Under the pieces are notes generated by a model, which did not search any database, was not told the DNA's origin, and saw only the letters and a program-made list of their open reading frames with translations. A stretch of 64,000 nucleotides of DNA from Actinotalea soli (GTDB taxonomy: Bacteria > Actinomycetota > Actinomycetes > Actinomycetales > Cellulomonadaceae): NCBI RefSeq assembly GCF_017565425.1, contig NZ_JAGEMK010000009.1, positions 101,196-165,195 of the forward strand, given 5' to 3'. Shown piece after piece: positions 7,325 through 16,893 of this stretch; positions within the stretch are counted from its first letter, which is position 1; every line of letters starts with the position of its first letter. The translations under genes were made by a program, and so were the position numbers.

Positions 7325-10120
7325 TCAGGACTTCTTGGGTGCGGCCTTCTTCGCGGGGGCCTTGGCCTTGGTGGTGGTCTTCTTGGCCGGTGCGCGGCGG
7401 GTGGTCTTCTTCTTGACCGGGCCGCGGGCGCGCTTCTCGGCGAGGAGCTCGGCGGCACGGTCCAGGGTGACCGACTCGACGGCGTCGTCCTTGCGCAGGG
7501 TCGCGTTGGTCTCGCCGTCGGTCACGTACGGGCCGAACCTGCCGTCCTTGACCACGACGGGCTTCTTGCTGACCGGGTCCTCGCCGAGCTCACGCAGCGG
7601 TGCGGCCGCCGAGGCACCACGCCCGCGCTTGGGCTGGGCGTAGATGGCGAGGGCCTCCTCGAGGGTGATGTCGAACATCGCCTCCTCGGTGGGCAGGGTC
7701 CGGGAGTCGGTGCCCTTCTTGAGGTAGGGCCCGTACCGGCCGTTCTGCGCGGTGATCGGGTCACCCGACTCGGGGTCGGTGCCGACCACCCGTGGCAGGG
7801 ACAGCAGGCGCAGCGCGTCCTCGAGGGTGAGGGTCTGCAGGTCCATCGTCTTGAGCAGCGAGGCCGTGCGGGGCTTGGGCAGCGCGGCCAGGGCCTTCTT
7901 GCGGGCCGCGGCCGAGAGCCCCTCGTCGAGCTCGGGCTCGGGCAGCACCTCGGTCACGTACGGACCGAAGCGCCCCTTGCGCGCGATGATCGAGTGGCCG
8001 CTCTCCGGGTCCTCGCCCAGCACGATGTCACCCTCGGGCTGGCTCTCGATGAGCTCGCGGGCCTTGTCGACCGTGAGCTCGTCGGGGGCGAGGTCGTCGG
8101 GGACCGAGGCGCGGCGCGCCTCCTCGCCCTCGGCTCCGGGCACCTCGAGGTAGGGGCCGTAGCGCCCGACCCGCAGGGTGATGCCCTCGCCGATCTCGAT
8201 CGAGTTGACCTCGCGGGCGTCGATCTCACCGAGGTTCGCGACGAGCCCCTGGAGGCCACCGCCCTGGGGGCCGGCCGTCGCGCCCTGGGCCGCCTTGCCC
8301 TGGTCACCGAAGTAGAACTGGGTGAGCCACTCGACGCGGTCCTTGTCCCCCGCCGCGATGGCGTCGAGGTCGAGCTCCATCGACGCCGTGAAGTCGTAGT
8401 CGACCAACCGGTCGAAGTTCTCCTCGAGCAGGCGGATCACGGCGAAGGCCAACCAGCTCGGCACCAGGGCCTGGCCGCGCGAGGTCACGTAGCCACGGTC
8501 CTGGATCACCGAGATGGTGGCGGCGTAGGTCGACGGGCGACCGATGCCGCGCTCCTCGAGGGCCTTGACCAGGCTCGCCTCGGTGAAGCGAGGCGGCGGG
8601 GAGGTCGAGTGCCCGTCGGCGGTGAGGTCGGTACCGGTGAGCGCGTCGCCCTCGGCCATCTGCGGCAGCCGGGTCTCGCGCTCGCCCTTGGTGCTGCCGG
8701 CCGCGCCGCCCTGCTCCTCGGCGTAGCGGTCGACGTCGCGCCCCTCCTCGTACGCGGCGAGGAAGCCGCGGAAGGTGATGACCGTGCCCGAGGCCGAGAA
8801 GACCGCCTGGGTGGTGCCCTCCTCGAGGGCGACGTCGGCGCCGAGGCGGACCGAGGCGGTCGAGCCGCGCGCGTCGGCCATCTGCGAGGCGACGGTGCGC
8901 TTCCAGATCAGCTCGTAGAGACGGAACTGGTCCCCGGAGAGGTCCTTGGCCACCTGGGCCGGGGTGCGGAAGTGGTCACCCGCGGGGCGGATGGCCTCGT
9001 GGGCCTCCTGGGCGCCCTTGTTCTTCGAGGCGTAGACCCGTGCCTTGTCGGGCACGAACTCCGGGCCGTACAGCTCGGAGGCCTGACGCCGGGCCGCGTC
9101 GATCGCCTGGCTCGAGAGCGCGGGCGAGTCGGTCCGCATGTACGTGATGTAGCCGTTCTCGTACAGGCCCTGCGCGGTGCGCATGGTCTGGCGCGAGTTC
9201 ATCCGCAGCTTGCGGCTCGCCTCCTGCTGGAGGGTCGAGGTGGTGAACGGCGCTGCGGGACGGCGCGTGTAGGGCTTGGTCTCGAGGCTCAGGACGGCGA
9301 AGGACGCCTCCTGGAGGCCGGCGGCCACCGCGGTCGCCCGCTGCTCGTCGAGGTGCGCGACGTCGGCGTTGCGCAGCTGGCCGCGGTCGTCGAAGTCCCG
9401 ACCGGTGGCCACGCGGCGGCCGCCGAGCTGGGACAGGCGCGCGCTGAACGAGCCCTCCTCGGTCTCGACCGAGGGCGAGGCCTGGGCGAAGGTGCCGGTC
9501 ACGTCCCAGTAGTCCGCGGCACGGAAGGCCATGCGCTCACGCTCGCGCTCGACCACCAGCCGGGTCGCGACCGACTGGACCCGGCCGGCCGACAGGCCCT
9601 GGCGGACCTTGCGCCACAGCACGGGGGAGATCTCGTAGCCGTAGAGGCGGTCCAGGATGCGGCGGGTCTCCTGGGCGTCGACCAGGCGGTCGTCGACGTC
9701 GCGGGTGGCCTCGAGGGCCCGGCCGATGGCCTCCCGGGTGATCTCGTGGAACACCATGCGCTTGACCGGGACCTTGGGCTTGAGCTCGGCCAGCAGGTGC
9801 CAGGCGATGGCCTCGCCCTCGCGGTCCTCATCGGTCGCGAGGTAGAGCTCGTCGGCGTCCTTGAGGAGCTTCTTCAGCTCGGAGACCTTCTTCTTCTTGT
9901 CCGCGTCGACCACGTAGTACGGCTCGAAACCGTTCTCGACGTCGACGGCGAACTTGCCGAAGGGGCCCTTCTTCATGTCCGCGGGCAGCTCGGAGGGCTG
10001 CGGCAGGTCCCGGATGTGACCCACCGAGGCCTCGACGGTGTAGCTGTCACCCAGGTAGCTGGCGATCGTGCGCGCCTTGGCCGGCGACTCGACGATCACG
10101 AGCTTGCGACCAGCCGGCAT
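7325..10120 (-). CDS. topA: DNA topoisomerase I (type IA)
   Basis: A 931-residue enzyme that relaxes negative supercoils by single-strand passage. The TOPRIM domain starts at once (MPAGRKLVIVESPAKART) and contains DEDREGEAIAWHL, the acidic metal triad. The active-site tyrosine lies in GYITYMRTDSPALS. The C-terminus has several topoisomerase C-terminal repeats (each with the RFGPYV or RYGPYL pattern) and a Lys/Ala/Pro tail, with no zinc fingers. This is the actinobacterial form; the basic tail supports processivity in relatives. ATG 10120 was chosen over a 30-codon upstream extension because the TOPRIM start follows immediately. Monocistronic. Confidence 0.97.
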   Translation of the reverse strand: MPAGRKLVIVESPAKARTIASYLGDSYTVEASVGHIRDLPQPSELPADMKKGPFGKFAVDVENGFEPYYVVDADKKKKVSELKKLLKDADELYLATDEDREGEAIAWHLLAELKPKVPVKRMVFHEITREAIGRALEATRDVDDRLVDAQETRRILDRLYGYEISPVLWRKVRQGLSAGRVQSVATRLVVERERERMAFRAADYWDVTGTFAQASPSVETEEGSFSARLSQLGGRRVATGRDFDDRGQLRNADVAHLDEQRATAVAAGLQEASFAVLSLETKPYTRRPAAPFTTSTLQQEASRKLRMNSRQTMRTAQGLYENGYITYMRTDSPALSSQAIDAARRQASELYGPEFVPDKARVYASKNKGAQEAHEAIRPAGDHFRTPAQVAKDLSGDQFRLYELIWKRTVASQMADARGSTASVRLGADVALEEGTTQAVFSASGTVITFRGFLAAYEEGRDVDRYAEEQGGAAGSTKGERETRLPQMAEGDALTGTDLTADGHSTSPPPRFTEASLVKALEERGIGRPSTYAATISVIQDRGYVTSRGQALVPSWLAFAVIRLLEENFDRLVDYDFTASMELDLDAIAAGDKDRVEWLTQFYFGDQGKAAQGATAGPQGGGLQGLVANLGEIDAREVNSIEIGEGITLRVGRYGPYLEVPGAEGEEARRASVPDDLAPDELTVDKARELIESQPEGDIVLGEDPESGHSIIARKGRFGPYVTEVLPEPELDEGLSAAARKKALAALPKPRTASLLKTMDLQTLTLEDALRLLSLPRVVGTDPESGDPITAQNGRYGPYLKKGTDSRTLPTEEAMFDITLEEALAIYAQPKRGRGASAAAPLRELGEDPVSKKPVVVKDGRFGPYVTDGETNATLRKDDAVESVTLDRAAELLAEKRARGPVKKKTTRRAPAKKTTTKAKAPAKKAAPKKS

Positions 10121-10271
10121 GCGGACCTGCTTCCTTCGAGAGGATCGGACGGAGCGCGGGCGGCCCGGTGAGGACACCCGTCGATCGGGCACTCTACGAC
10201 CTCGCGTCAACCGCGGTGACGGACGTTCCGCCGCCCTGTGGAGGGGCGCGAGACCCTCAGCGTCCCACGGT

Positions 10272-11240
10272 TCAGCGCGAGGTCCCTGCGGCGGGCCCGC
10301 TCGCGGGCCGCCCGGCCGAGGGCCGTGGGCCGACCTCGACCACCCGTGGCTCGGCCGCCTGGCGCAGCACGAGGAGCACCGCGAAGGCCACGCACACCAC
10401 GGCCACGACCCCCAGGGAACCGCTCGCGTAGGCGATCGTCATCTCCCGGTAGGAGGTCAGACCGCCGTCGACCCCCGCGAGGCTCTCGCGCAGGGACAGC
10501 GCCGTCCCGAGTCCCGCGAGCACCCCCGCGAGGAGCAGCCCGACGACGACGAGGACGGTGCCGCGCGGCCGCTCGGGGCCACGGACCGCTCGGCCGTGGG
10601 TGCCGATGGCACTGGCCAGCCCGGCCCACGCCAGGACCACCAGCATCGCCGCGACCGCGTCGCTGGGCCGGTGCCACCTCCCGACCAGGGTCGAGATCCC
10701 CGTCGCGCAGGTGTACAGGACACCGACGACTGCGGCCACGGGGCGCAGCCGACGGGGCACCACGAAGAGCAGTGCCGCCGAGACCGAGGCCGCGGCGGTG
10801 GTGTGGCCGCTGGGCAGCGCGTTGTCGAGGGAGTCACCGACCCCGAGGTCGGGGCGGTCGAGGACCACGTGCTTGAGCAGCTGGGTGGTCAGGTTCGCGC
10901 CCCCCATGAGCACGGCGACCTGCACCGCGAGGAGCACCCGCCGCTGGAGCACCGCGAGCAGCATCGCCGAGACGAGGACGATCGCGATGAACGGGAGCGA
11001 GATGAGGTCCAGCACGGGCTCGGCGACCTGCCACAGGGTGGTGCGGCCGTAGCGCGAGCCGTCGAAGGCAGCCTGGTCGAGGGTCTGCCCGCGCTGCGTG
11101 GTGACGAAGAAGCGCCACATGACCCACACGCCGACCGCCGAGACGACGGCCACGATGACGGCAGGGGCACGGTGGCCCTCGTGGCGGATCACCGTGCGCG
11201 AGGGCTGGTCCCGGGAGGGGTCGGCCGATGCGGGGGTCAC
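10272..11240 (-). CDS. PAP2-family phosphatase (membrane)
   Basis: A 322-residue integral membrane protein with about six hydrophobic segments. The three PAP2 phosphatase motifs are present: KHVVLDRP (123-130, KX6RP), PSGHTTAA (143-150) and GRWHRPSDA (187-195; the usual SR-X5-H-X3-D is shortened but the His and Asp are kept). The family removes phosphate from phosphatidate, diacylglycerol pyrophosphate or undecaprenyl pyrophosphate; the substrate here is unknown. GTG 11240 is the likely start because the frame upstream overlaps the methyltransferase gene. The segment AATACCTTA just upstream on the same strand could be its -10 region. Confidence 0.85.
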   Translation of the reverse strand: MTPASADPSRDQPSRTVIRHEGHRAPAVIVAVVSAVGVWVMWRFFVTTQRGQTLDQAAFDGSRYGRTTLWQVAEPVLDLISLPFIAIVLVSAMLLAVLQRRVLLAVQVAVLMGGANLTTQLLKHVVLDRPDLGVGDSLDNALPSGHTTAAASVSAALLFVVPRRLRPVAAVVGVLYTCATGISTLVGRWHRPSDAVAAMLVVLAWAGLASAIGTHGRAVRGPERPRGTVLVVVGLLLAGVLAGLGTALSLRESLAGVDGGLTSYREMTIAYASGSLGVVAVVCVAFAVLLVLRQAAEPRVVEVGPRPSAGRPASGPAAGTSR

Positions 11241-11287
11241 CCGCCCTAAGGTATTCGAGGTCTGGTCAGGTCCCGTGCACGCCCGGG

Positions 11288-12889
11288 TCAGGTCACGTGC
11301 AGGAACCCGTCGCGCGTGAGCCCCCTGACCTCGGGCAGCAGCTCGGCGGCCAGGGCGTCGGCAGGCACGTCGAGGAGGGCCGCGACACCGCCGAGGATCT
11401 GCCCGAGGGTGAGCTCGCCGTCGCAGGCCCCGACCAGGCCCGCGAGCGCGGTGCCGGCCCTGACGGAGCGGCCGAAGCCGTCGCCCTGGCGCAGCAGCAC
11501 CACGGTGGGGTCGCTCGCGCCGGGGGTCAGGTGCCTCTCCTCGGTCACGTCGGGGGCGACGACGAGGCGGCGGTCGGCGAGGTCGGCGTCGGTCAGGGTC
11601 ACGAGGGTGTCGTGGGCCTCGAGGCAGGCGGCGAGGTGCGTCCCGAGGGGTTGGCGGACCGGGCCGGACCACTCCTCGAGCCTGCGCAGGGTGGGCGGGC
11701 CGGAGACGGGCCGCCGGAGGAGGACGAGGCCGAAGCCCACGGCGTCGACCTCTCGGGAGGCGAAGTCCTCGAGCCAGGCGCCGTAGGCGGCGGCCCAGCC
11801 GGCGGGGTCGCGGTCCGGGGTCGAACCGCCGTCGCGCAGCCAGGTCTCGGCGTACTCGGCCGGGTCCTGGACCTCGCGCTGGACCACCCAGGCGTCGAGC
11901 CCCGCCTCGTCGACCCAGGTGCCGACCCGCTCGCGCCAGTCCGCCCCGCGGCGGTGCTCCCAGTTGCCGAGGAGCTGGGCGACGCCCCCGGGGGCGAGCA
12001 CCCCACCGACCTCGCGGACGAGGTCGCGGACGAGGTCGTCCCCGCTGCGCCCGCCGTCGCGGTACTCGTAGTGCGGCAGGGGCTCCCCCGACGGCTGACG
12101 CGCACCCTCTCCCGGCGAGCGTCCCGCGGACCCGCTCCCCCGCGGGGTGATGACGAACGGCGGGTTGGAGACCACGAGGTCGAACAGCCCGTCGGCGGGC
12201 TCGAGCATGGACCCCTGGCGCAGGTCGAGCTCGACCCCGGCGAGGGCCGCGTTGAAGGCCGCGAAGCCCAGGGCCCGCTCCGAGATGTCCGTCGCGACGA
12301 CCGCGTCGCTGTGCCGGGCCGCGTGCAGCGCCTGGATCCCGCAGCCCGTACCGAGGTCGAGGGTGCGCCGGCGGTGGTCGCGCACGGTGACCTGGGCGAG
12401 GGTGGTCGAGGCCCCGCCGACGCCGAGCACGTGGTCGTAGCGCAGGGCTCCCCCGGTCGCGAGCTCGCCGAGGTCCGAGGCGAGCCACCAGGTGACCGGG
12501 CCGCCGGCGTCGGTGGCCGAGACCGGGCGCAGGTCCACCAGGGCGCGGACCTCGTCCTCGGGTCCGGCGCCCGCGGTGCGCACCAGCCCGAGCCGGGCGG
12601 CGCCGTCGGACCCGAGGGTGGGCAGGGCGCGGTCGACCGCTCGGCGCGGGACGGCCCCGCCCAGCACGAAGACCCGCAGGAGGGTGGCGACCGGGTCGTC
12701 TGCCCCGGCAGTCGCGCGCAGGGCCGGGAGGGCCTGCTCGCGGTGCAGGGCGGCGGCGGCGACCGGGCCGATCCGCTCCTCGATCGCGGCCACGCCGGCC
12801 CCGGCGCTGTCGAGGTCGGCCCGCAGGGCGTCGACGAGCTCATGGTGGACGACGGGCGGCGGGCTGCTCACGGGCGCGGGGTGGTTCAC
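11288..12889 (-). CDS. Class I SAM-dependent methyltransferase (HemK/PrmC-like, DUF7059/DUF7782 type)
   Basis: A 533-residue protein with three parts. An N-terminal ~165-residue winged-helix-like segment comes first. The Rossmann methyltransferase core follows, with motif I LDLGTGCGIQALHAA (177-191) and motif IV VVSNPPFVI (about 235), the NPPF signature of N5-glutamine or adenine methyltransferases. A C-terminal ~180-residue domain completes it. The NPPF motif implies methylation of an amide or exocyclic amine. The target is unknown; this three-domain arrangement is an actinobacterial family. The GTG start overlaps the stop of the upstream nuclease gene by GTGA, so the two are coupled. Confidence 0.85.
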   Translation of the reverse strand: MNHPAPVSSPPPVVHHELVDALRADLDSAGAGVAAIEERIGPVAAAALHREQALPALRATAGADDPVATLLRVFVLGGAVPRRAVDRALPTLGSDGAARLGLVRTAGAGPEDEVRALVDLRPVSATDAGGPVTWWLASDLGELATGGALRYDHVLGVGGASTTLAQVTVRDHRRRTLDLGTGCGIQALHAARHSDAVVATDISERALGFAAFNAALAGVELDLRQGSMLEPADGLFDLVVSNPPFVITPRGSGSAGRSPGEGARQPSGEPLPHYEYRDGGRSGDDLVRDLVREVGGVLAPGGVAQLLGNWEHRRGADWRERVGTWVDEAGLDAWVVQREVQDPAEYAETWLRDGGSTPDRDPAGWAAAYGAWLEDFASREVDAVGFGLVLLRRPVSGPPTLRRLEEWSGPVRQPLGTHLAACLEAHDTLVTLTDADLADRRLVVAPDVTEERHLTPGASDPTVVLLRQGDGFGRSVRAGTALAGLVGACDGELTLGQILGGVAALLDVPADALAAELLPEVRGLTRDGFLHVT

Positions 12890-13569
12890 GGGAGGGGGTC
12901 TACCACGAGGTCGGCCGCGAGGGGCAGATGGTCGCTCGCGCGACCCGGCGCGTCGCCGCTCGGTCGGTGGGCCTGCTGGACGGTGAGGCCCGTGGTGAGC
13001 AGGGCGTCGATGCGGCGGCGCGGGTTCCTGGCGGTGAAGGTCGGGCCTGCCTGGAGCCCGACGTCGACCAGTCTCTGGGTGAGGGCGGCCCAGGTGGGGC
13101 CGTCGGGGGGCTCGTTGAGGTCGCCGCCGAGGACGAGCGGCCTGCCGCCGACGACGGCGGCGTCGACCAGGTCGAGCACGTCCTCGAGGTGGCGCCGCCG
13201 CTCCCCCGGGGTCAGGGGCAGGTGCACGCTGATCACCTGCACCCCGGCGACGGTCGCGACCGCGAGGCCCCGACGGGTCAGGGTGCGCCGGCTCCACGGG
13301 CGCCACGGCAGCCGGATCGCCCGGCCCCCTGAGGCCGGCAGGTCCGGGCGCACCAGCAGGGCCGTGGTCCGCGCTCCCCGGCCCACCACCAGGGGCACCA
13401 GCCCGGCCGCGGCCGCGAGGCGCGCGAGCCGACGACGCCCCCGCAGCCCGCGCGGGGGCTCCTGGACGGCCAGGACGTCGGGGGCCAGGTCACGGAGCAC
13501 CTCGGCCAGGGCGCCCTGGTCGTCACGCAGCTGGCGCAGGTTGTAGGTCGCTGCTCGGAGCACGGTCAC
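12886..13569 (-). CDS. Endonuclease/exonuclease/phosphatase-fold protein
   Basis: A 227-residue protein of the EEP superfamily. Signatures run in order: RAATYNLRQL (N-terminal Asn), VLAVQEPPRG (metal Glu), VISVHLPLTP, LGGDLNEPPDG (GDxN motif) and the C-terminal ASDHLPLAADL (SDH motif with catalytic His). These are the active-site residues of Mg-dependent phosphodiesterases such as exonuclease III or sphingomyelinases. With no signal peptide it is probably cytosolic; substrate unknown. GTG 13569 gives the shortest start retaining the first beta strand. It is translationally coupled to the methyltransferase gene downstream. Confidence 0.82.
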   Translation of the reverse strand: MTVLRAATYNLRQLRDDQGALAEVLRDLAPDVLAVQEPPRGLRGRRRLARLAAAAGLVPLVVGRGARTTALLVRPDLPASGGRAIRLPWRPWSRRTLTRRGLAVATVAGVQVISVHLPLTPGERRRHLEDVLDLVDAAVVGGRPLVLGGDLNEPPDGPTWAALTQRLVDVGLQAGPTFTARNPRRRIDALLTTGLTVQQAHRPSGDAPGRASDHLPLAADLVVDPLP

Positions 13570-13708
13570 GGGGCCAGTCGACACCGTTCGGCGGCCACCG
13601 GCCACCCCTCGGGGGGTCGTCGTGACCAGCATGACGTGCCACGATGACCAGACCGACCTCGCCCGCGGCCACGACCCGCACGCGACCCAGCGATCACCGG
13701 AGACCCCC

Positions 13709-14347
13709 ATGCGCTCGACCCGCAGCCTCGTCCTGCCTGCCGCTGTCGGGGCCCTCGTGCTCCTGGCCGGGTGCTCGGGCGACACCGACTCCGAGAGCAC
13801 GCCCACCGGCGAGGCCACGGCCCCCGTCGAGGATCCGGCCGAGACCGAGGGGCCTGCCACCGCGAGCCGGGACGACTGCCTCGAGGGTGAGTGGACCTCC
13901 GACCTCGAGGCCATCCGCGAGGCCACCCTCTCGGCCCCCGGCATGGCCGCGCTCGACCCGGAGGTCGAGGTCAGCGGCGAGTCCTCGGTGACCTTCGCCG
14001 ACGGCGTGATGACCACCGAGTACGACCAGCAGACCACCGAGGTCGCCATGGCCCTGCAGGGCCAGGAGGTCATCAGCACGAGCACGTACAACGGCACCAT
14101 GACGGCGAGCTATGCGGTCGCCGACGGCACGATCGAGGTCACCGACGTCGACATGTCCGGGGTCCAGATCGACTCGGCCACGACGGTCAACGGCGAGGCC
14201 ATCGAGGTCCCCGACCTCGACGACCTCGACACCAGGGGCGTGAACCTGGGCGTCACCTCGGCCTACACCTGCGAGGGGGACGAGCTCTCCCTGACCCCGC
14301 AGGTGGAGGGCGCCGACGGTTTCACCCAGGTGCTGACCCGCCGCTGA
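13709..14347 (+). CDS. Putative lipoprotein, unknown function
   Basis: A 212-residue protein. A lipoprotein signal (MRSTRSLVLPAAVGALVLLAGC) is followed by an acidic, Thr/Glu-rich linker and a domain with regular beta-like segments (SVTFADGVMTTEYD, TYNGTMTASYAVADGTIEVTD). The pattern resembles small actinobacterial ligand-binding or shell domains, but no family is recognised. Two Cys (DDCLEGEW and YTCEGDEL) bracket the domain and may form a disulfide outside the membrane. ATG 13709 was chosen because it begins the signal peptide. It ends ten bases short of the convergent hppA gene. Confidence 0.7.
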   Translation: MRSTRSLVLPAAVGALVLLAGCSGDTDSESTPTGEATAPVEDPAETEGPATASRDDCLEGEWTSDLEAIREATLSAPGMAALDPEVEVSGESSVTFADGVMTTEYDQQTTEVAMALQGQEVISTSTYNGTMTASYAVADGTIEVTDVDMSGVQIDSATTVNGEAIEVPDLDDLDTRGVNLGVTSAYTCEGDELSLTPQVEGADGFTQVLTRR

Positions 14348-14356
14348 CCCGGCGGC

Positions 14357-16651
14357 TCACACCAGGTGGGCCTCCTGCTCGAGGCGGCCTTCCCGGTCCA
14401 CGCGCGCCGCGCGCAGCCGCGAGGCGATCACCGCGCCGAAGGCGATACCCGCGGCGATCACCGCGATGCTCAGCCGCAGCACGTGGTTGGCGTCGTCGCC
14501 GATGCTGATCTGCACCACGGCCGGGGCGATGAGCAGCGCGACGAGGTTCATCACCTTGATCAGCGGGTTGATGGCCGGGCCGGCGGTGTCCTTGAAGGGG
14601 TCGCCGACGGTGTCGCCGATGACCACGGCCTCGTGAGCCGGGGAGTTCTTGCCGCCGTACTTGCCGTCCTCGACGATCTTCTTGGCGTTGTCCCACGAGC
14701 CGCCCGCGTTCGCCAGGAACACGGCCATGAGGACGCCCGCGCCAATGGTGCCCGCGAGGAACCCGGCCAGCGGGCCCACGCCCAGGCCGAAGCCCACCGC
14801 GATCGGCGCGAAGGCCGCGAGCAGGCCGGGGGTGGCGAGCTCGCGCAGGGAGTCGCGGGTGCAGATGTCCACGACCTTGCCGTACTCGGGGCGCACCTCC
14901 CCGGTCATGATCCCGGGGTTCTCGCGGAACTGGCGGCGCACCTCGAAGACGATGGCCCCCGCGGCGCGGGTCACGGCGTCGATGGCCAGGCCCGAGAACA
15001 AGAACACGGTGGCTGCCCCGAGGATCACGCCCACCAGGGTGATCGGGGAGATCACCTCGTAGGAGAGCATCGCGAAGCTGAGGCCCTCGGGCTGGATCTG
15101 GTCGCCCAGGTCGGCGACGGCCTGGCGCACCGCGTCGGAGTAGGAGCCGAACAGGGCGGTCGCCGCGAGCACCGCGGTGGCGATCGCGATGCCCTTGGTG
15201 ATGGCCTTGGTGGTGTTGCCCACGGCGTCCAGGTCGGTGAGGATCTGGGCTCCCTCGGCGTCGACGTCCCCGGACATCTCGGCGATGCCCTGGGCGTTGT
15301 CGCTCACGGGGCCGAAGGTGTCCATCGCGACGATCACGCCCACCGTGGTGAGCAGCCCGCAGCCCGCGAGGGCGATGAGGAACAGCGAGAGCCAGACGGA
15401 CCCGCCCGCGATGAGGAAGACCCCGCAGATCGCCGCCGCGATGATCCCCGCGGTGTAGACGGCCGACTCGAAGCCGACCCCGATCCCCGAGAGCACCACG
15501 GTCGCGGCCCCGGTCTGTGAGGTGCGGGCCACGTGCAGGGTGGGCTTCGACGTCGTGCCCGTGAAGTAGCCGGTGACCCACAGGATCACGCCCGCCAGGA
15601 CGATGCCGATGACCACGGCGAGGGTCGCGAGGAGCCGCGGGTCGCCGTCGTGCCCGACGAGGACGTCCCCGACGCCGGTCAGCTGGTCGAAGGAGGAGGG
15701 CAGGTAGAGGAAGGCCGCGACGGCGGCGAGGACGGCGCCCAGCAGGGCCGAGGTGTAGAACCCGCGGTAGATGGCCTTGAGGCCGCTCTCGGTGCCGCGC
15801 ACCCGGGTGATGACCACGCCCAGCGCTGCGGTGATCGCCCCGATCGAGGTGACGATGAGGGGGAAGACGAGGCCCTGCTCGCCGAAGGCCACCTTGCCCA
15901 GGATGAGGGCCGCCACGAGGGTCACCGCGTAGGACTCGAAGAGGTCGGCGGCCATGCCCGCGCAGTCCCCGACGTTGTCCCCCACGTTGTCCGCGATGGT
16001 CGCCGCGTTGCGGGGGTCGTCCTCGGGGATGTTGTGCTCGACCTTGCCGACCAGGTCGGCGCCGACGTCGGCCGCCTTGGTGAAGATGCCGCCGCCCACC
16101 CGCATGAACATGGCGAGCAGGGCCGCGCCGAAGCCGAAGCCCTCGAGCACCGCCGGGGCGTCCCCGCGGTAGATCAGGACCACCGAGGCCGCACCCAGCA
16201 GGCCGAGGCCGACCACGGACATGCCGACGACGCCGCCGGTGCGGAAGGCGATGCGCGCCCCCTCGGCCCGGCCGCCGGGGCGGGTCGCGGCCGAGGCCAC
16301 CCGCACGTTCGCCCGCACCGCGAGCCACATGCCCAGGTACCCGATGGCCGCCGAGAACCCGGCCCCCAGCAGGAAGAACACCGACCGCCCGATCTTGACC
16401 CCCGCGTCGCCGGGCAGCAGGAAGAGCAGGGCGAAGACGATCACCGCGAACAGCACGAGGGTGCGGAACATGCGGCTCAGGTAGGCAGACGCACCCTCCT
16501 GGACCGCGGTGGCGATCTCCTGCATCTTGGGCGTGCCCTCGTCGGCGGCGAGCACCTGGCGCCGCAGCACCAGGGCGAAGACGAGCGAGACGACCGCGAT
16601 CGCGGCGATCACCCCGACGATGGTGAGGCTCGAGGTCCCGAGCGTTGGCAT
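14357..16651 (-). CDS. hppA: Membrane-bound proton-translocating pyrophosphatase (K+-independent)
   Basis: A 764-residue protein with about 16 transmembrane helices. It hydrolyses pyrophosphate and pumps H+ out, recovering energy from biosynthetic PPi. The catalytic loop GGGIFTKAADVGADLVGKVE (187-205 region) and the Mg-PPi ligands NIPEDDPRN and DNVGDNVGDCAG are intact. Residue 482 in GNTTKA is Lys, and this position separates K+-independent pumps (Lys) from K+-dependent ones (Ala), so this is the K+-independent H+ type. The ATG has a strong AAGGAGG ribosome site. Monocistronic. Confidence 0.96.
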   Translation of the reverse strand: MPTLGTSSLTIVGVIAAIAVVSLVFALVLRRQVLAADEGTPKMQEIATAVQEGASAYLSRMFRTLVLFAVIVFALLFLLPGDAGVKIGRSVFFLLGAGFSAAIGYLGMWLAVRANVRVASAATRPGGRAEGARIAFRTGGVVGMSVVGLGLLGAASVVLIYRGDAPAVLEGFGFGAALLAMFMRVGGGIFTKAADVGADLVGKVEHNIPEDDPRNAATIADNVGDNVGDCAGMAADLFESYAVTLVAALILGKVAFGEQGLVFPLIVTSIGAITAALGVVITRVRGTESGLKAIYRGFYTSALLGAVLAAVAAFLYLPSSFDQLTGVGDVLVGHDGDPRLLATLAVVIGIVLAGVILWVTGYFTGTTSKPTLHVARTSQTGAATVVLSGIGVGFESAVYTAGIIAAAICGVFLIAGGSVWLSLFLIALAGCGLLTTVGVIVAMDTFGPVSDNAQGIAEMSGDVDAEGAQILTDLDAVGNTTKAITKGIAIATAVLAATALFGSYSDAVRQAVADLGDQIQPEGLSFAMLSYEVISPITLVGVILGAATVFLFSGLAIDAVTRAAGAIVFEVRRQFRENPGIMTGEVRPEYGKVVDICTRDSLRELATPGLLAAFAPIAVGFGLGVGPLAGFLAGTIGAGVLMAVFLANAGGSWDNAKKIVEDGKYGGKNSPAHEAVVIGDTVGDPFKDTAGPAINPLIKVMNLVALLIAPAVVQISIGDDANHVLRLSIAVIAAGIAFGAVIASRLRAARVDREGRLEQEAHLV

Positions 16652-16893
16652 CCGTCCTCCTTGACGTGTGCGGTGCCGGCCCGGCGTCGTTGCCGGCGGC
16701 TCGCGCGGCCCCCTGAGCCGCAGACGCGCGCAGTCTACGGGTCAGGGGGTGGATCTGGTGGGCGACCCCAACGTTCTGGGCCTGCCCGTCGTCATCATGG
16801 TCAGAGGGTGCGCCGCAGGGGCGCGCATCCTCGACATCATGGCCGGTCGGGATGGGCGCAGGAGCGTTCACCCACGTCGAGGGGGAAGCACGG

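Noticed and set aside
7994..10171. 725-codon plus-strand frame
   Set aside because: Antisense of topA; composition artefact.
10272..12488. 738-codon minus-strand frame
   Set aside because: Only the part from GTG 11240 is a PAP2 phosphatase. The N-terminal extension overlaps the methyltransferase gene and is Arg/Pro/Gly low complexity.
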